DNA of 64,000 bases from Microbacteriaceae bacterium (GTDB lineage Bacteria; Actinomycetota; Actinomycetes; Actinomycetales; Microbacteriaceae), in assembly GCA_031177985.1 (NCBI GenBank), contig JAPSJW010000002.1:659581-723580 (forward strand). The letters run 5' to 3'. This document shows positions 16,351 to 24,768 of the stretch, one piece after another; position 1 is the first letter of the stretch; every line of letters starts with the position of its first letter. The notes under the pieces are model-generated. The model did not search any database. It worked only from the letters and a program-made list of their open reading frames with translations, and was not told the DNA's origin. Made by a program: the position numbers and the translations under genes.

Positions 16351-16775
16351 TAGGCGAGGCTGGCTTCGAGGGTGATCGGGATGCCGGCGAGCGCCTTCGA
16401 GACGGGGCAGTTAGCCTTCGCGTCCTCCGCGAAGCGCTCGAAGTCGGCTTCGCCGAGGCCCGGCACCTTCGCGCTCACCAGGAGGTGGCTCCCGGTGATG
16501 CCCTCACCCGGCTGGAACGTGACGGCCGCGGTCACCTGCAGGCTCTCCGGCGGGCTGCCCGCCTCGCTCAGGGCGTGCGACAGCGCCATCGAGAAACAGG
16601 CGGAGTGCGCTGCGCCGAGCAGCTCCTCGGGGTTGGTCTTCCCGACCTCGCCCTCCGCCCTGGCCTGCCAGGTCACGGGGAACTCGGCGGCATCCGAGGA
16701 GTCGAGTGATGTGGTCCCCTTGCCCTCCGTCAGGCTGCCGAACCAGAGCGTCGTCGCTTCGCTAGTGAGTGCCAT
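16350..16775 (-). CDS. OsmC family peroxiredoxin
   Basis: OsmC/Ohr proteins reduce organic hydroperoxides with two cysteines. The 141-residue protein has them at C60 (HSACFSMAL) and C123 (ANCPVSKAL), in the positions and sequence of the OsmC subgroup rather than Ohr. The ATG has AAGGAG upstream on the minus strand. It heads a two-gene unit with the epimerase. Confidence 0.9.
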   Translation of the reverse strand: MALTSEATTLWFGSLTEGKGTTSLDSSDAAEFPVTWQARAEGEVGKTNPEELLGAAHSACFSMALSHALSEAGSPPESLQVTAAVTFQPGEGITGSHLLVSAKVPGLGEADFERFAEDAKANCPVSKALAGIPITLEASLA

Positions 16776-16944
16776 CGGTGGCTCCTTCCCTCGCTTCTCA
16801 CCCTAGGGCGGCGAGGCGGGCGACGACCAGGAACCCGAGGGGTCCTCCCAGGCTGAGCCACTTCCAGCCGGGACAGCGTGCGGAACCCCGGCGCGCCGGA
16901 CCGGCATCCGGCGTGGCCGCCATGCCGACGTCATCCGTCGGCGC

Positions 16945-16950
16945 TATCGT
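16945..16950 (+). promoter_or_regulatory. Leaderless -10 box of thyX
   Basis: TATCGT followed by GAAGGCC and the GTG at 16958, a 7-nt gap. Confidence 0.55.
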
Positions 16951-16957
16951 GAAGGCC

Positions 16958-17695
16958 GTGCCGGACGAGACCCCCGAGATCGAATTCCGTTCCGACGTCA
17001 CGGTGGAGCTGGTGCGCTCGAGCGCCCATGACTCCGACGTGCTGTTCGCCGCCCGCGTCTCGACGCAGGGCGAGAAGACCCTCGACAAGGCGGCGAGCGG
17101 CGCCGAGGCCACCGACCGCGACCGCGGGCTCATCAACTACCTGATGCGCGACCGCCACGGATCGCCCTTCGAGCACAACTCGATGACCTTCTACGTGCAG
17201 GCTCCGATCTTCGTCTTCCGCGAGTTCATGCGGCACCGCATGGCCTCCTACAACGAGGAGAGCGGTCGCTACCGCGAGCTGCGTCCGGTCTTCTACGTGC
17301 CCGGTCCGGAGCGCAACCTCGTGCAGGTCGGCAAGCCCGGCGCCTACGAGTTCCTCCCCGGCAGCCCCGAGCAGACCGCCCTGGTCGGCGACGAGGTGCG
17401 CGCCGTCGCGACGGCCGCCTACGAGTCGTACCAGCGGATGCTCGACGCCGGCGTCGCTCGCGAGGTGGCGCGGATCGTGCTGCCGCTCACGATCTACTCC
17501 TCGATGTACGTGACGGTGAACGCCAGGTCTCTCATGAACTTCCTCTCCCTGCGGACCAAGCACGAGGAATCGACCTTCCCCTCCTTCCCGCAGCGCGAGA
17601 TCGAGATGTGTGCGGAGAAGATGGAGGGCCTCTGGAAGGACCTCATGCCGCTCACCCACTCCGCCTTCACGGCGAACGGGCGCGTCGCGCCGTAG
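16958..17695 (+). CDS. thyX: Flavin-dependent thymidylate synthase
   Basis: ThyX methylates dUMP to dTMP with FAD and methylene-tetrahydrofolate. The 245-residue length is usual, and the ThyX signature is RHRMASYNEESGRY at about residues 91-104. The GTG at 16958 with a -10 box 7 nt upstream is preferred over an open frame reaching back to 16769, whose residues are Arg/Pro-rich and unlike ThyX. It lies between dapB and dapA as in mycobacteria. Confidence 0.94.
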   Translation: MPDETPEIEFRSDVTVELVRSSAHDSDVLFAARVSTQGEKTLDKAASGAEATDRDRGLINYLMRDRHGSPFEHNSMTFYVQAPIFVFREFMRHRMASYNEESGRYRELRPVFYVPGPERNLVQVGKPGAYEFLPGSPEQTALVGDEVRAVATAAYESYQRMLDAGVAREVARIVLPLTIYSSMYVTVNARSLMNFLSLRTKHEESTFPSFPQREIEMCAEKMEGLWKDLMPLTHSAFTANGRVAP

Positions 17696-17929
17696 CCCGG
17701 GCTCGACCGACGGGCTGCGGGACCTTCGTCGCAGGGGCCGCCGGTCGGCCCGCGCTCGCGGTCACCTGAGGATGCACGGCTGACACGCCGGGCTGTACGG
17801 CGGTTCGCCCGGCGAGTTGGCATCGCCTCCTCACCAGACCGCAGTCGACTCTCCGTCCACCGCACCTCCGTCTCCACCGATCGGGTCCGGAGGGTCCGGC
17901 AACTCTCGTGGCTCGCACATCCTCGGGGC

Positions 17930-18805
17930 ATGGTGCTGGATGCGTTGCGCGCGTCGGGTGGCGTCGCTCACCTCTCCTCGATGGTCGCTAGGGGACTGTC
18001 GGCGGATGCGGTGCAGCGGGCGGCCCGGGCAGGTCACGTCCTGAGGGTGCGGCACGGTGTCTACGCCCTGCCGGACGCTCCCACGCAGGTGATCCGAGCA
18101 GCGCGCGTGGGAGGGCGGCTCGCCGGTGCGTCTGCTTCCGCCCACCTCGGACTGTGGGCGGTTCCGGGGAATCGACTCGTCGTCTCCGTGCACCGCACCG
18201 CACGACTCCGCGATCCCGACTCGGGGTCACCGTTCTCGTCGCGAGCGGACGTGCGCGTGCTCTGGCAGGCGGGGTCGAGCGAGCGTCGCTACGGAGTGGA
18301 GGACGCGGCGACTGCACTCGTGCAGACGGTCCGTGTGGAGCGGGCCGAGTACGCGCAAGCCGTGGTGGACTCCGCTCTCCGTTGCTCCGTTCTCACCCGA
18401 CCGCAGATCCTCGCACTCGCGCACCGGGTGCCGAGGCGCTGCCGTGGAATCCTGCTCGGCGTGGACGGCCGCATGGAGAGCGGCACCGAGAGCGTTCTGC
18501 GTGCCCTCCTGCTCGCCGAGGGGATCGAGGCCCGTCCGCAGCAGCGCATCCCGTTCACCGACCTCGAGCGCGTCGATTTCGTGGTCGGCGACCGGCTCGT
18601 GATCGAGGTCGACAGCGAGGCGCATCATGGATCCGACGGTCAACGCCGACGCGATCGGAGGCGCGATGCACTGCTCGCCTGTCTCGGGTTCCTGGTGCTT
18701 CGGTTCGACTACTGGCAGATCATCGAGGAGCCGCAGACGGTGGTGGCGGCGGTCCGCTCGTACGTCGATGCAGGGTTGCACCTCTCCGGTCGTGCGGTCG
18801 GCTGA
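17930..18805 (+). CDS. AbiEi-like antitoxin domain fused to a DUF559 (Vsr-like) nuclease domain
   Basis: The 291-residue protein has an N-terminal winged-helix region (MVLDALRASGGVAHLSSMVA, then RAARAGHVLRVRHGVYAL) like the AbiEi antitoxin N-terminal domain, and a C-terminal DUF559 domain. In the latter, E187, D216 (VDFVV) and E226-V-D228 (VIEVD) line up as a PD-(D/E)XK nuclease core, followed by the [16 protein letters not shown] and LRFDYWQI blocks of the Vsr-like fold. Proteins of this kind are common in actinobacterial accessory regions, but their role is unsettled. There is no toxin-like partner next to it. It interrupts thyX-dapA. No Shine-Dalgarno is visible; CATCCT six bases before the ATG is a poor -10. 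The flanking 17696-17929 holds nothing I can support. Confidence 0.78.
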   Translation: MVLDALRASGGVAHLSSMVARGLSADAVQRAARAGHVLRVRHGVYALPDAPTQVIRAARVGGRLAGASASAHLGLWAVPGNRLVVSVHRTARLRDPDSGSPFSSRADVRVLWQAGSSERRYGVEDAATALVQTVRVERAEYAQAVVDSALRCSVLTRPQILALAHRVPRRCRGILLGVDGRMESGTESVLRALLLAEGIEARPQQRIPFTDLERVDFVVGDRLVIEVDSEAHHGSDGQRRRDRRRDALLACLGFLVLRFDYWQIIEEPQTVVAAVRSYVDAGLHLSGRAVG

Positions 18806-18940
18806 GGATCAGTGCGCGACGCTCCGGTCCCTGCAGCGACGCATCCGGAGTGTCCCGCGGTGATCCTCGTCCAGCCGCAGCCCTCCCACCAGCGGCGCCC
18901 CGCCGCACCCCTGAGGGGCGGCCACCCACCCCGCACCCGA

Positions 18941-18946
18941 TACCCT
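18941..18946 (+). promoter_or_regulatory. Leaderless -10 box of dapA
   Basis: TACCCT followed by GGACACC and the GTG at 18954, a 7-nt gap. Confidence 0.55.
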
Positions 18947-18953
18947 GGACACC

Positions 18954-19922
18954 GTGTCCGCCTCCAATCCCTTCGGCCAGGTTCTCGTGGCCCTCGTCAC
19001 GCCGTTCACGGCCGAGGGCGAAGTGCACTGGGCGGATGTCGAGAAGCACATCGACGACGTCATCACCGCGGGGGCCGACGGCATCGTCGTGACCGGCACC
19101 ACGGGCGAGACCAGCACCCTCACCGACCCGGAGAAGATCCGGCTCGTCGAGGTCGGCAAGGATGTCGCCGCGGGTCGCGCGAAGATCATCACGGGCGGCG
19201 GCTCCAACGAGACCGCGCACGCGATCGAGCTCTACAAGAAGAGCGAGCAGGCCGGCGCAGACGGCGTCATGATCGTCACGCCCTACTACAACAAGCCGAC
19301 GCAGGCGGGCATCCTCACCCACTTCCGGATGATCGCCGACGCGACCGACCTGCCGGTGATCCTCTACGACATCCCCGGCCGCACGGGCGTGCAGATTCGG
19401 TACGAGACGATCCTCCGCGCCGCGAAGCACCCGAACATCCTCGCCGTGAAGGATGCCAAGGGCGACCTCTCCGAGGTCAGCCGGGTGCTCAACCAGACCG
19501 ACCTCATGTACTTCGCGGGTGACGACGCCAATGTGCTGCCGACCCTCGCGATCGGCGGCACGGGTCTCATCGGCGTGACGGCGAACATCGCCGCGACGCC
19601 GTACCGCGAGATCGTCGACGCCGTGAACCGGGGCGACCTGCACGCCGCGACCGCCGAGCACAAGGCGCTCGAGCCGCTCGTGCGCGCCGTGATGACGCAC
19701 GTCCCCGGTACCGTCGCAGCCAAGTACATCCTGCACGGCCTCGGCCGCATCCACTCGCCCCGCGTGCGACTGCCGCTCGTGGGTCCGGAGGAGTGGGAGG
19801 CCGCCCAGATCGAGGACGAGCTCGACCTCGTGAAGGACATCGTCGACTTCAGCAACTTCCGCCCCGACCGCAACGCCGCCGCTGGCGGCGCGCTGCCGAA
19901 GGTGGCCGGCACCACCCGCTAG
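18954..19922 (+). CDS. dapA: 4-hydroxy-tetrahydrodipicolinate synthase
   Basis: DapA condenses pyruvate with aspartate semialdehyde, the first committed step to diaminopimelate and lysine. The 322-residue TIM barrel shows VTGTTGETSTL (substrate loop), TPYYNKPTQ, YDIPGRTG with the catalytic Tyr neighbourhood, and the Schiff-base Lys166 in AVKDAKGD. RNase J follows 48 bp downstream with a small GGGGC/GCCCC hairpin (19933-19947) between them, the same order as in mycobacteria. Confidence 0.95.
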   Translation: MSASNPFGQVLVALVTPFTAEGEVHWADVEKHIDDVITAGADGIVVTGTTGETSTLTDPEKIRLVEVGKDVAAGRAKIITGGGSNETAHAIELYKKSEQAGADGVMIVTPYYNKPTQAGILTHFRMIADATDLPVILYDIPGRTGVQIRYETILRAAKHPNILAVKDAKGDLSEVSRVLNQTDLMYFAGDDANVLPTLAIGGTGLIGVTANIAATPYREIVDAVNRGDLHAATAEHKALEPLVRAVMTHVPGTVAAKYILHGLGRIHSPRVRLPLVGPEEWEAAQIEDELDLVKDIVDFSNFRPDRNAAAGGALPKVAGTTR

Positions 19923-19970
19923 ACGTGACAAGGGGGCGCGAAGCCCCGCCGCATCCGACAGAAGGAACCG

Positions 19971-21647
19971 ATGCCCGACCAGATCAGCATCCCGAAGCCC
20001 CTCGACGCAGGAACGCTGCGCGTCATCCCGATCGGAGGACTCGGCGAGATCGGCCGCAACATGACGCTCTACGAGCTCGACGGCAAGATCCTCATCGTCG
20101 ACTGCGGCGTGCTCTTCCCTGAGGAGCACCAGCCGGGCGTCGACCTGATCCTCCCCGACTTCTCGCCCCTGCGTGACCGACTCGACGACATCCTCGGGGT
20201 GGTCCTCACCCACGGGCACGAGGACCACATCGGCGCGGTGCCCTACCTGCTGCGGCTGAAGCGCGACATCCCCCTGATCGGCTCGAACCTCACCCTCGCG
20301 CTGCTGGAGGCGAAGCTCAAGGAGCACCGCATCCAGCCGTACACGATGACGGTGAAGGAGGGGCAGCGCGAGCAGCTCGGCCCGTTCGGTCTGGAGTTCG
20401 TCGCGGTCAACCACTCGATCCCGGATGCGCTGGCGGTCGCGATCGAGACGAGCGCCGGCCGGGTGCTCCACACCGGCGACTTCAAGATGGACCAGCTGCC
20501 GCTGGACGACCGGATCACCGACCTGCGAGCCTTCGCCCGGCTCGGCGAGAAGGGCATCGACCTGTTCCTGCCCGACTCCACGAACGCGGATGTCCCGGGC
20601 TTCACGGCGCTCGAGCGCGACATCGGCCCCGTGCTCGAGTCGGTCATCGCCAAGGCGAAGCGCCGGGTGATCGTCGCGAGCTTCTCGAGCCACGTGCACC
20701 GGGTGCAGCAGGTGCTGGATGCCGCTGTCGCGAACGGACGCCGGGTCGCCCTGATAGGCCGGTCGATGGTACGCAACATGGGCATCGCCGCCGAGCTCGG
20801 CTACCTGAAGGTGCCCGAGGGCGTGCTGATCGATGCGAAGAAGGCCGCCGACCTCCGCGACGACCAGGTCGTCTACATGAGCACCGGCAGCCAGGGCGAG
20901 CCGATGGCGGTGCTCGCGCGGATGGCGAACCTCGACCACCAGATCGAGATCGGCGAGGGCGACACGGTCATCCTCGCGTCGAGCCTCATCCCCGGCAACG
21001 AGAACGCCGTCTACCGGGTCATCAACGGCCTCACGAAGCTCGGCGCGAAGGTCGTGCACAAGGCGAACGCCCGCGTGCACGTGTCCGGTCACGCTGCGGC
21101 GGGCGAGCTGCTGTACTGCTACAACATCCTGAAGCCGAAGAACGTGCTGCCCGTGCACGGCGAGTGGCGTCACCTGCAGGCGAACGCCGCCCTCGCCATC
21201 GACACCGGTGTCGACCCGCGGAACACGTTCGTGGGGGAGAACGGCATGGTGCTCGACCTGCGCGACGGACACGCCAGGGTCGCAGGCCAGCTCGACCTCG
21301 GCTACGTCTACGTCGACGGCTCGAGCGTCGGCTCGATCACGGATGCGGACCTCAAGGACCGCAGGATCCTCGCCGAGGAGGGGTTCATCTCGATCTTCGT
21401 GGCGGTCGACGCCCAGACCGGCAGGGTGATCGTGGGCCCCGAGATCCAGTCGCGCGGATTCGCCGAGGACGAGTCGGTCTTCGACACCGTGAAGCCGCAG
21501 GTCGTGAAGGCTCTCGCCGAGGCCGCGGAGAACGGGGTGCGCGACACGCACGCCTTCAGCCAGGCGGTGCGCCGCACGGTCGGGCGCTGGGTCAACACGC
21601 AGCACCGTCGTCGTCCGATGATCGTTCCGGTGGTCATCGAGGCCTGA
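19971..21647 (+). CDS. rnj: Ribonuclease J
   Basis: RNase J is a metallo-beta-lactamase/beta-CASP ribonuclease with endo- and 5'-exonuclease activity in rRNA and mRNA processing. In the 558-residue protein the HGHEDHIGA motif carries zinc ligands, HTGDFKMD and the beta-CASP segment (RVIVASFSSHVHRVQQ, VSGHAAAGEL) follow, and the C-terminal domain ends in RRRPMIVPVV. The ATG has AGAAGGA upstream. It is very likely cotranscribed with dapA. With PNPase it accounts for much of the RNA-decay machinery visible here. Confidence 0.95.
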   Translation: MPDQISIPKPLDAGTLRVIPIGGLGEIGRNMTLYELDGKILIVDCGVLFPEEHQPGVDLILPDFSPLRDRLDDILGVVLTHGHEDHIGAVPYLLRLKRDIPLIGSNLTLALLEAKLKEHRIQPYTMTVKEGQREQLGPFGLEFVAVNHSIPDALAVAIETSAGRVLHTGDFKMDQLPLDDRITDLRAFARLGEKGIDLFLPDSTNADVPGFTALERDIGPVLESVIAKAKRRVIVASFSSHVHRVQQVLDAAVANGRRVALIGRSMVRNMGIAAELGYLKVPEGVLIDAKKAADLRDDQVVYMSTGSQGEPMAVLARMANLDHQIEIGEGDTVILASSLIPGNENAVYRVINGLTKLGAKVVHKANARVHVSGHAAAGELLYCYNILKPKNVLPVHGEWRHLQANAALAIDTGVDPRNTFVGENGMVLDLRDGHARVAGQLDLGYVYVDGSSVGSITDADLKDRRILAEEGFISIFVAVDAQTGRVIVGPEIQSRGFAEDESVFDTVKPQVVKALAEAAENGVRDTHAFSQAVRRTVGRWVNTQHRRRPMIVPVVIEA

Positions 21648-21736
21648 GCCCGGTGTGGCAGCCAGACGTCGCCGTACGTCAGATCGTTGGGTGGCGCGTC
21701 ATCCGCGAGTCTGATTCACTAACGGCGCGGTGACGC

Positions 21737-21742
21737 TAGCGT
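21737..21742 (+). promoter_or_regulatory. -10 box of the ABC exporter operon
   Basis: TAGCGT sits 25 nt before the GTG at 21768. It overlaps an earlier in-frame GTG at 21741, which therefore cannot be the start of a transcript from this promoter. Confidence 0.5.
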
Positions 21743-21767
21743 GGCGACGACCGCAGCTGGAGGTTCC

Positions 21768-22778
21768 GTGTCCGTCGCTCGCAAGTGGGTCTTCCCGATC
21801 CTCCGTCTCGTGCTCGTGGCGGCCATCGCCGCCGCGCTCGTGAAGATCGCCTTCTTCCCCGATCGCGCACCCGAGGACGCCGCCGCGGCGCCGTCCGTCG
21901 AGCTCGTCGAGCCGCAGGTGGCGGTCTCAGTCGGCACGGTCCGCAACGACGTGACGGTGCAGGGCACCATCTCGGCGGATGCTCCGGCGCCCGTGAAGGC
22001 GACGCTCGCGGGCGAGGTGCGCGAGGTGCTGGTGCAGGCGGGCGCGACCGTGGAGGCCGATACCGCGCTGCTGCGGATCCGCGCGGAGACCCCGAATCCC
22101 GACGGGACGATGGCGACCAAGTGGTCGACCGTCACGGCGGGTGGCAGGGGAGTGCTCGCGGCGTTCGACGTGCTCGTGGGTCAGGTCGTCGCGGTCGGCG
22201 ACGAGGTCGGAAAGGTCGCGCCGCCGTCGTTCTCGGTCAGCGGGCCGCTCACCGCCGAGCAGCAGTACCGGCTGCTCTCTATCCCTGGGGAGGCGACCGT
22301 GACGATCAAGGGCGGACCGGCCCCGTTCACCTGCCCGAACCTGCGCATCTCGAACGGGACGGCGACCGGCGGCACGCCGGATCCGCTCACGGGCGACAGT
22401 GGAGGCGGAGGCGGGACGACGGTGACCTGCTCGGTTCCCGCCGAGGTGCGCGCGTTCGCCGGGCTCCCTGCCGACATCACGATCGCGGGCGGTCTCGCCG
22501 AGAACGTGCTCGTCCTGCCGACGACGGCGGTCGAGGGCGCCGCTGACACGGGCAACGTGCACGTCGTGCTCGAGGACGGCTCCACCGAGGTGCGGCCGGT
22601 GAAGCTCGGCCTCAACGACGGGACCCTCGTGGAGATCAAGGAGGGACTGGCGGAAGGCGACCAGATCCTGGAGTTCGTGCCCGGGGCGCCGTCCGAGCAG
22701 CTCGGCCCCGACGGGCTTCCGCTTCCCGAGGGCTGCTTCGACGACGGCATGGGCGGCATCATCTGCGAGGAGGGGTGA
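21768..22778 (+). CDS. HlyD/MacA-like membrane fusion (adaptor) protein
   Basis: The 336-residue protein has an N-terminal membrane anchor (WVFPILRLVLVAAIAAALV) and a periplasm-facing adaptor part with paired lipoyl-like half motifs (APVKATLAGEVREVLVQAGATVEADTAL split by a short turn, then GRGVLAAFDVLVGQVVAVGDEV), so there is no long coiled-coil hairpin. The C-terminal VLVLPTTAVEG and KLGLNDGTLVEIKEGLAEGD are typical adaptor strands. GTG 21768 is chosen because CTGGAGG precedes it. It forms an operon with the following ATPase (GTGA overlap) and permease. The cargo is unknown; peptide or antibiotic export is an inference. Confidence 0.8.
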   Translation: MSVARKWVFPILRLVLVAAIAAALVKIAFFPDRAPEDAAAAPSVELVEPQVAVSVGTVRNDVTVQGTISADAPAPVKATLAGEVREVLVQAGATVEADTALLRIRAETPNPDGTMATKWSTVTAGGRGVLAAFDVLVGQVVAVGDEVGKVAPPSFSVSGPLTAEQQYRLLSIPGEATVTIKGGPAPFTCPNLRISNGTATGGTPDPLTGDSGGGGGTTVTCSVPAEVRAFAGLPADITIAGGLAENVLVLPTTAVEGAADTGNVHVVLEDGSTEVRPVKLGLNDGTLVEIKEGLAEGDQILEFVPGAPSEQLGPDGLPLPEGCFDDGMGGIICEEG

Positions 22779-23500
22779 GCCTCCTCGAGCTCGGCGGCGT
22801 GACCCGCACGGTCGAGCTGCCCGACGACGAGCCGCTGCACATCCTCCGCGGGGTCGACCTCCGGCTCGAGGTGGGCGACCACGTGAGCATCGTGGGGCGC
22901 AGCGGATCGGGCAAGTCGACGCTGCTGAACATCCTCGGGCTGCTCGACAACCCGACCTCGGGAACGGTGCTGTTCGACGGCGTCGACGTGCGCAGCCTCT
23001 CGTCGCGCAGACGCGATCTGATGCGCGGTGCCGACGTCGGGTTCATCTTCCAGCAGTTCAACCTGCTGCAGGGCCGCACGGCGCTCGAGAACGTTATGCT
23101 CCCGCTGCTCTACGCGCGCGGGCGCGACTTCTGGCGGCGCGGGGAGCTCGCCCTGGCGATGCTCGACCGGGTGGGTCTCGCGGCGAGGGCGTCGAGCATG
23201 CCCGAGAAGCTCTCCGGCGGCGAGCAGCAGCGCGTGGCGATCGCGCGGGCGCTCGTGCGGCGTCCGCGTCTCATCCTCGCCGACGAGCCGACCGGTGCCC
23301 TCGACGTCGAGACCGGCGCGACCGTCATGGCGCTGCTCGACGAGGTCGCCGAGGACTCAGGGGCAGCGCTCGTCACGATCACCCACGACGTCAACGTGGC
23401 CGCGCTCGCCCGGCAGCACTACCGGCTCGACCGGGGTGTGCTGTCGCCGGTGGACGTGCAGCGCGTGATCGCCGTCGCGGGAGCCGGGGCGACCCTGTGA
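22775..23500 (+). CDS. ABC transporter ATP-binding protein (MacB/LolD type)
   Basis: A 241-residue ATPase with Walker [11 protein letters not shown]-loop FQQFNL, signature LSGGEQQR, Walker [13 protein letters not shown] and H-loop THD. The sequence of the FQQFNLL and GALD segments places it with the MacB/LolD subfamily that pairs with FtsX-like permeases. The GTG start overlaps the stop of the adaptor gene, and its stop overlaps the permease start. Confidence 0.92.
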   Translation: MSLLELGGVTRTVELPDDEPLHILRGVDLRLEVGDHVSIVGRSGSGKSTLLNILGLLDNPTSGTVLFDGVDVRSLSSRRRDLMRGADVGFIFQQFNLLQGRTALENVMLPLLYARGRDFWRRGELALAMLDRVGLAARASSMPEKLSGGEQQRVAIARALVRRPRLILADEPTGALDVETGATVMALLDEVAEDSGAALVTITHDVNVAALARQHYRLDRGVLSPVDVQRVIAVAGAGATL

Positions 23501-24711
23501 GCGGCATCTGGGGTGCGCTGAACGAGGCCTGGCAGGAGCTGCGCATCCACCGCACCCGGGTGCTCCTGAGCCTGATCGGAGTCGCGGTCGCGGTCGCGGC
23601 GATCACCGCGACGGTCGGTCTCGGGTCGATCGCACGGCAGGCGCAGATGGAGGTGCAGGAGGCGCAGAGCGGTCGCCCCGCGACGATCGTCTTCTGGGCC
23701 TCGAGGACGGACGGGCAGGCCATCGAGGCGGATCGGCTGCGGGAGGCCTTCATGGCAGTGGCCGAGCGCTACTCGATCGAGTACGCCTCGATGGACTACA
23801 TGATGCAGCAGCAGGTGCAGCTGCCGGACGGCGCCCTCATGGTCGAGTCCCGTGCCGTCGAGCCGATCTTCGGCGAGATGCACAGGGTGCAGACCGTCGA
23901 GGGGGAGTGGTTCACCGAGGCGCATGCCGCGATGCTCGCCCCCGCCGTGATCATCAACGAGGTGCTGTGGGAGCGGCTCGGCTCGCCCGACCTCAGGACC
24001 CACCCCACCCTCGAGCTGCTCGGCGGCACAGACCGGGTGGCGGTGATCACCGGGGTCGTGCGTGCCGAGCCCTGGCAGCGCGAGATGAACACCGGCTACT
24101 TGTACATGCTGGCCGACGACTACCGCTCGATCGTCGACCCCGCGATGCTCGCGAACGTCTACCCCAACCTCGAGGTCTGGGTGCCCGACGACCAGGCGCA
24201 GGCGGTGCAGGACGTCGTCGTGCGGGACCTGCGGGCGGCACTGGGGGAGAACGCGACGGTCGATGCGGGCCGCAACGACTGGGGCGCATGGCCGCAGGAC
24301 CCGTTCCTCATCATGCAGCTCTTCGTCGCGGGGGTCGCGGCTCTGGTCCTCCTGCTCGGCGCGCTGGGGCTCGTGAACATCTCCTTGGTCACGCTCCGCC
24401 AGCGCATCCGCGAGATCGGCATCCGCCGCAGCTTCGGGGCGACCTCGGGGCGCGTGTTCTTCGCCGTGCTGCTCGAGAGCGTGGTCGGCACGATCGCCGC
24501 CGGCGCGGCGGGCGTCGTCCTCGCGATCCTCATCGTGCGGAACGACTGGCTGCTGGGGATGATGGGCATCGGGAGCGTCGACGCACCGGCGTTCCCGGTA
24601 GAGGCGGCGGTGCTCGGCATGGCCTGCGCGGTCGGCACCGGCGCGGTCGCAGGGCTGCTGCCCGCCCTCTTCGCGATGCGGGTGAAGGTGATCGACGCCA
24701 TCCGTTTCTGA
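23497..24711 (+). CDS. FtsX-like/MacB-type ABC permease
   Basis: The 404-residue protein has one N-terminal span (about 22-45), a large extracytoplasmic MacB-core-like region (about 46-265), then three spans (about 275-300, 325-350, 370-395), with the FtsX-domain signatures LRQRIREIGIRRSFGAT and the C-terminal MRVKVIDAIRF. With the adaptor and the ATPase it forms a tripartite MacAB-like exporter of the type seen in Gram-positive bacteria. GTG start, GTGA overlap with the ATPase gene. Confidence 0.9.
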   Translation: MSGIWGALNEAWQELRIHRTRVLLSLIGVAVAVAAITATVGLGSIARQAQMEVQEAQSGRPATIVFWASRTDGQAIEADRLREAFMAVAERYSIEYASMDYMMQQQVQLPDGALMVESRAVEPIFGEMHRVQTVEGEWFTEAHAAMLAPAVIINEVLWERLGSPDLRTHPTLELLGGTDRVAVITGVVRAEPWQREMNTGYLYMLADDYRSIVDPAMLANVYPNLEVWVPDDQAQAVQDVVVRDLRAALGENATVDAGRNDWGAWPQDPFLIMQLFVAGVAALVLLLGALGLVNISLVTLRQRIREIGIRRSFGATSGRVFFAVLLESVVGTIAAGAAGVVLAILIVRNDWLLGMMGIGSVDAPAFPVEAAVLGMACAVGTGAVAGLLPALFAMRVKVIDAIRF

Positions 24712-24756
24712 CCGCCGCGACGAGTGTCGCTCACAGCCGACGACGGATGCCGCGGG

Positions 24757-24762
24757 TACCGT
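24757..24762 (+). promoter_or_regulatory. Leaderless -10 box of ftsK
   Basis: TACCGT followed by GGCGGC and the ATG at 24769, a 6-nt gap. Confidence 0.55.
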
Positions 24763-24768
24763 GGCGGC

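Noticed and set aside
16769..16957. Extended thyX N terminus
   Set aside because: Arg/Pro-rich, overlaps the thyX -10 box and is unlike ThyX proteins.
18720..21605. 961-codon minus-strand ORF opposite dapA and RNase J
   Set aside because: Antisense translation with no recognisable domain; dapA and rnj explain the region.
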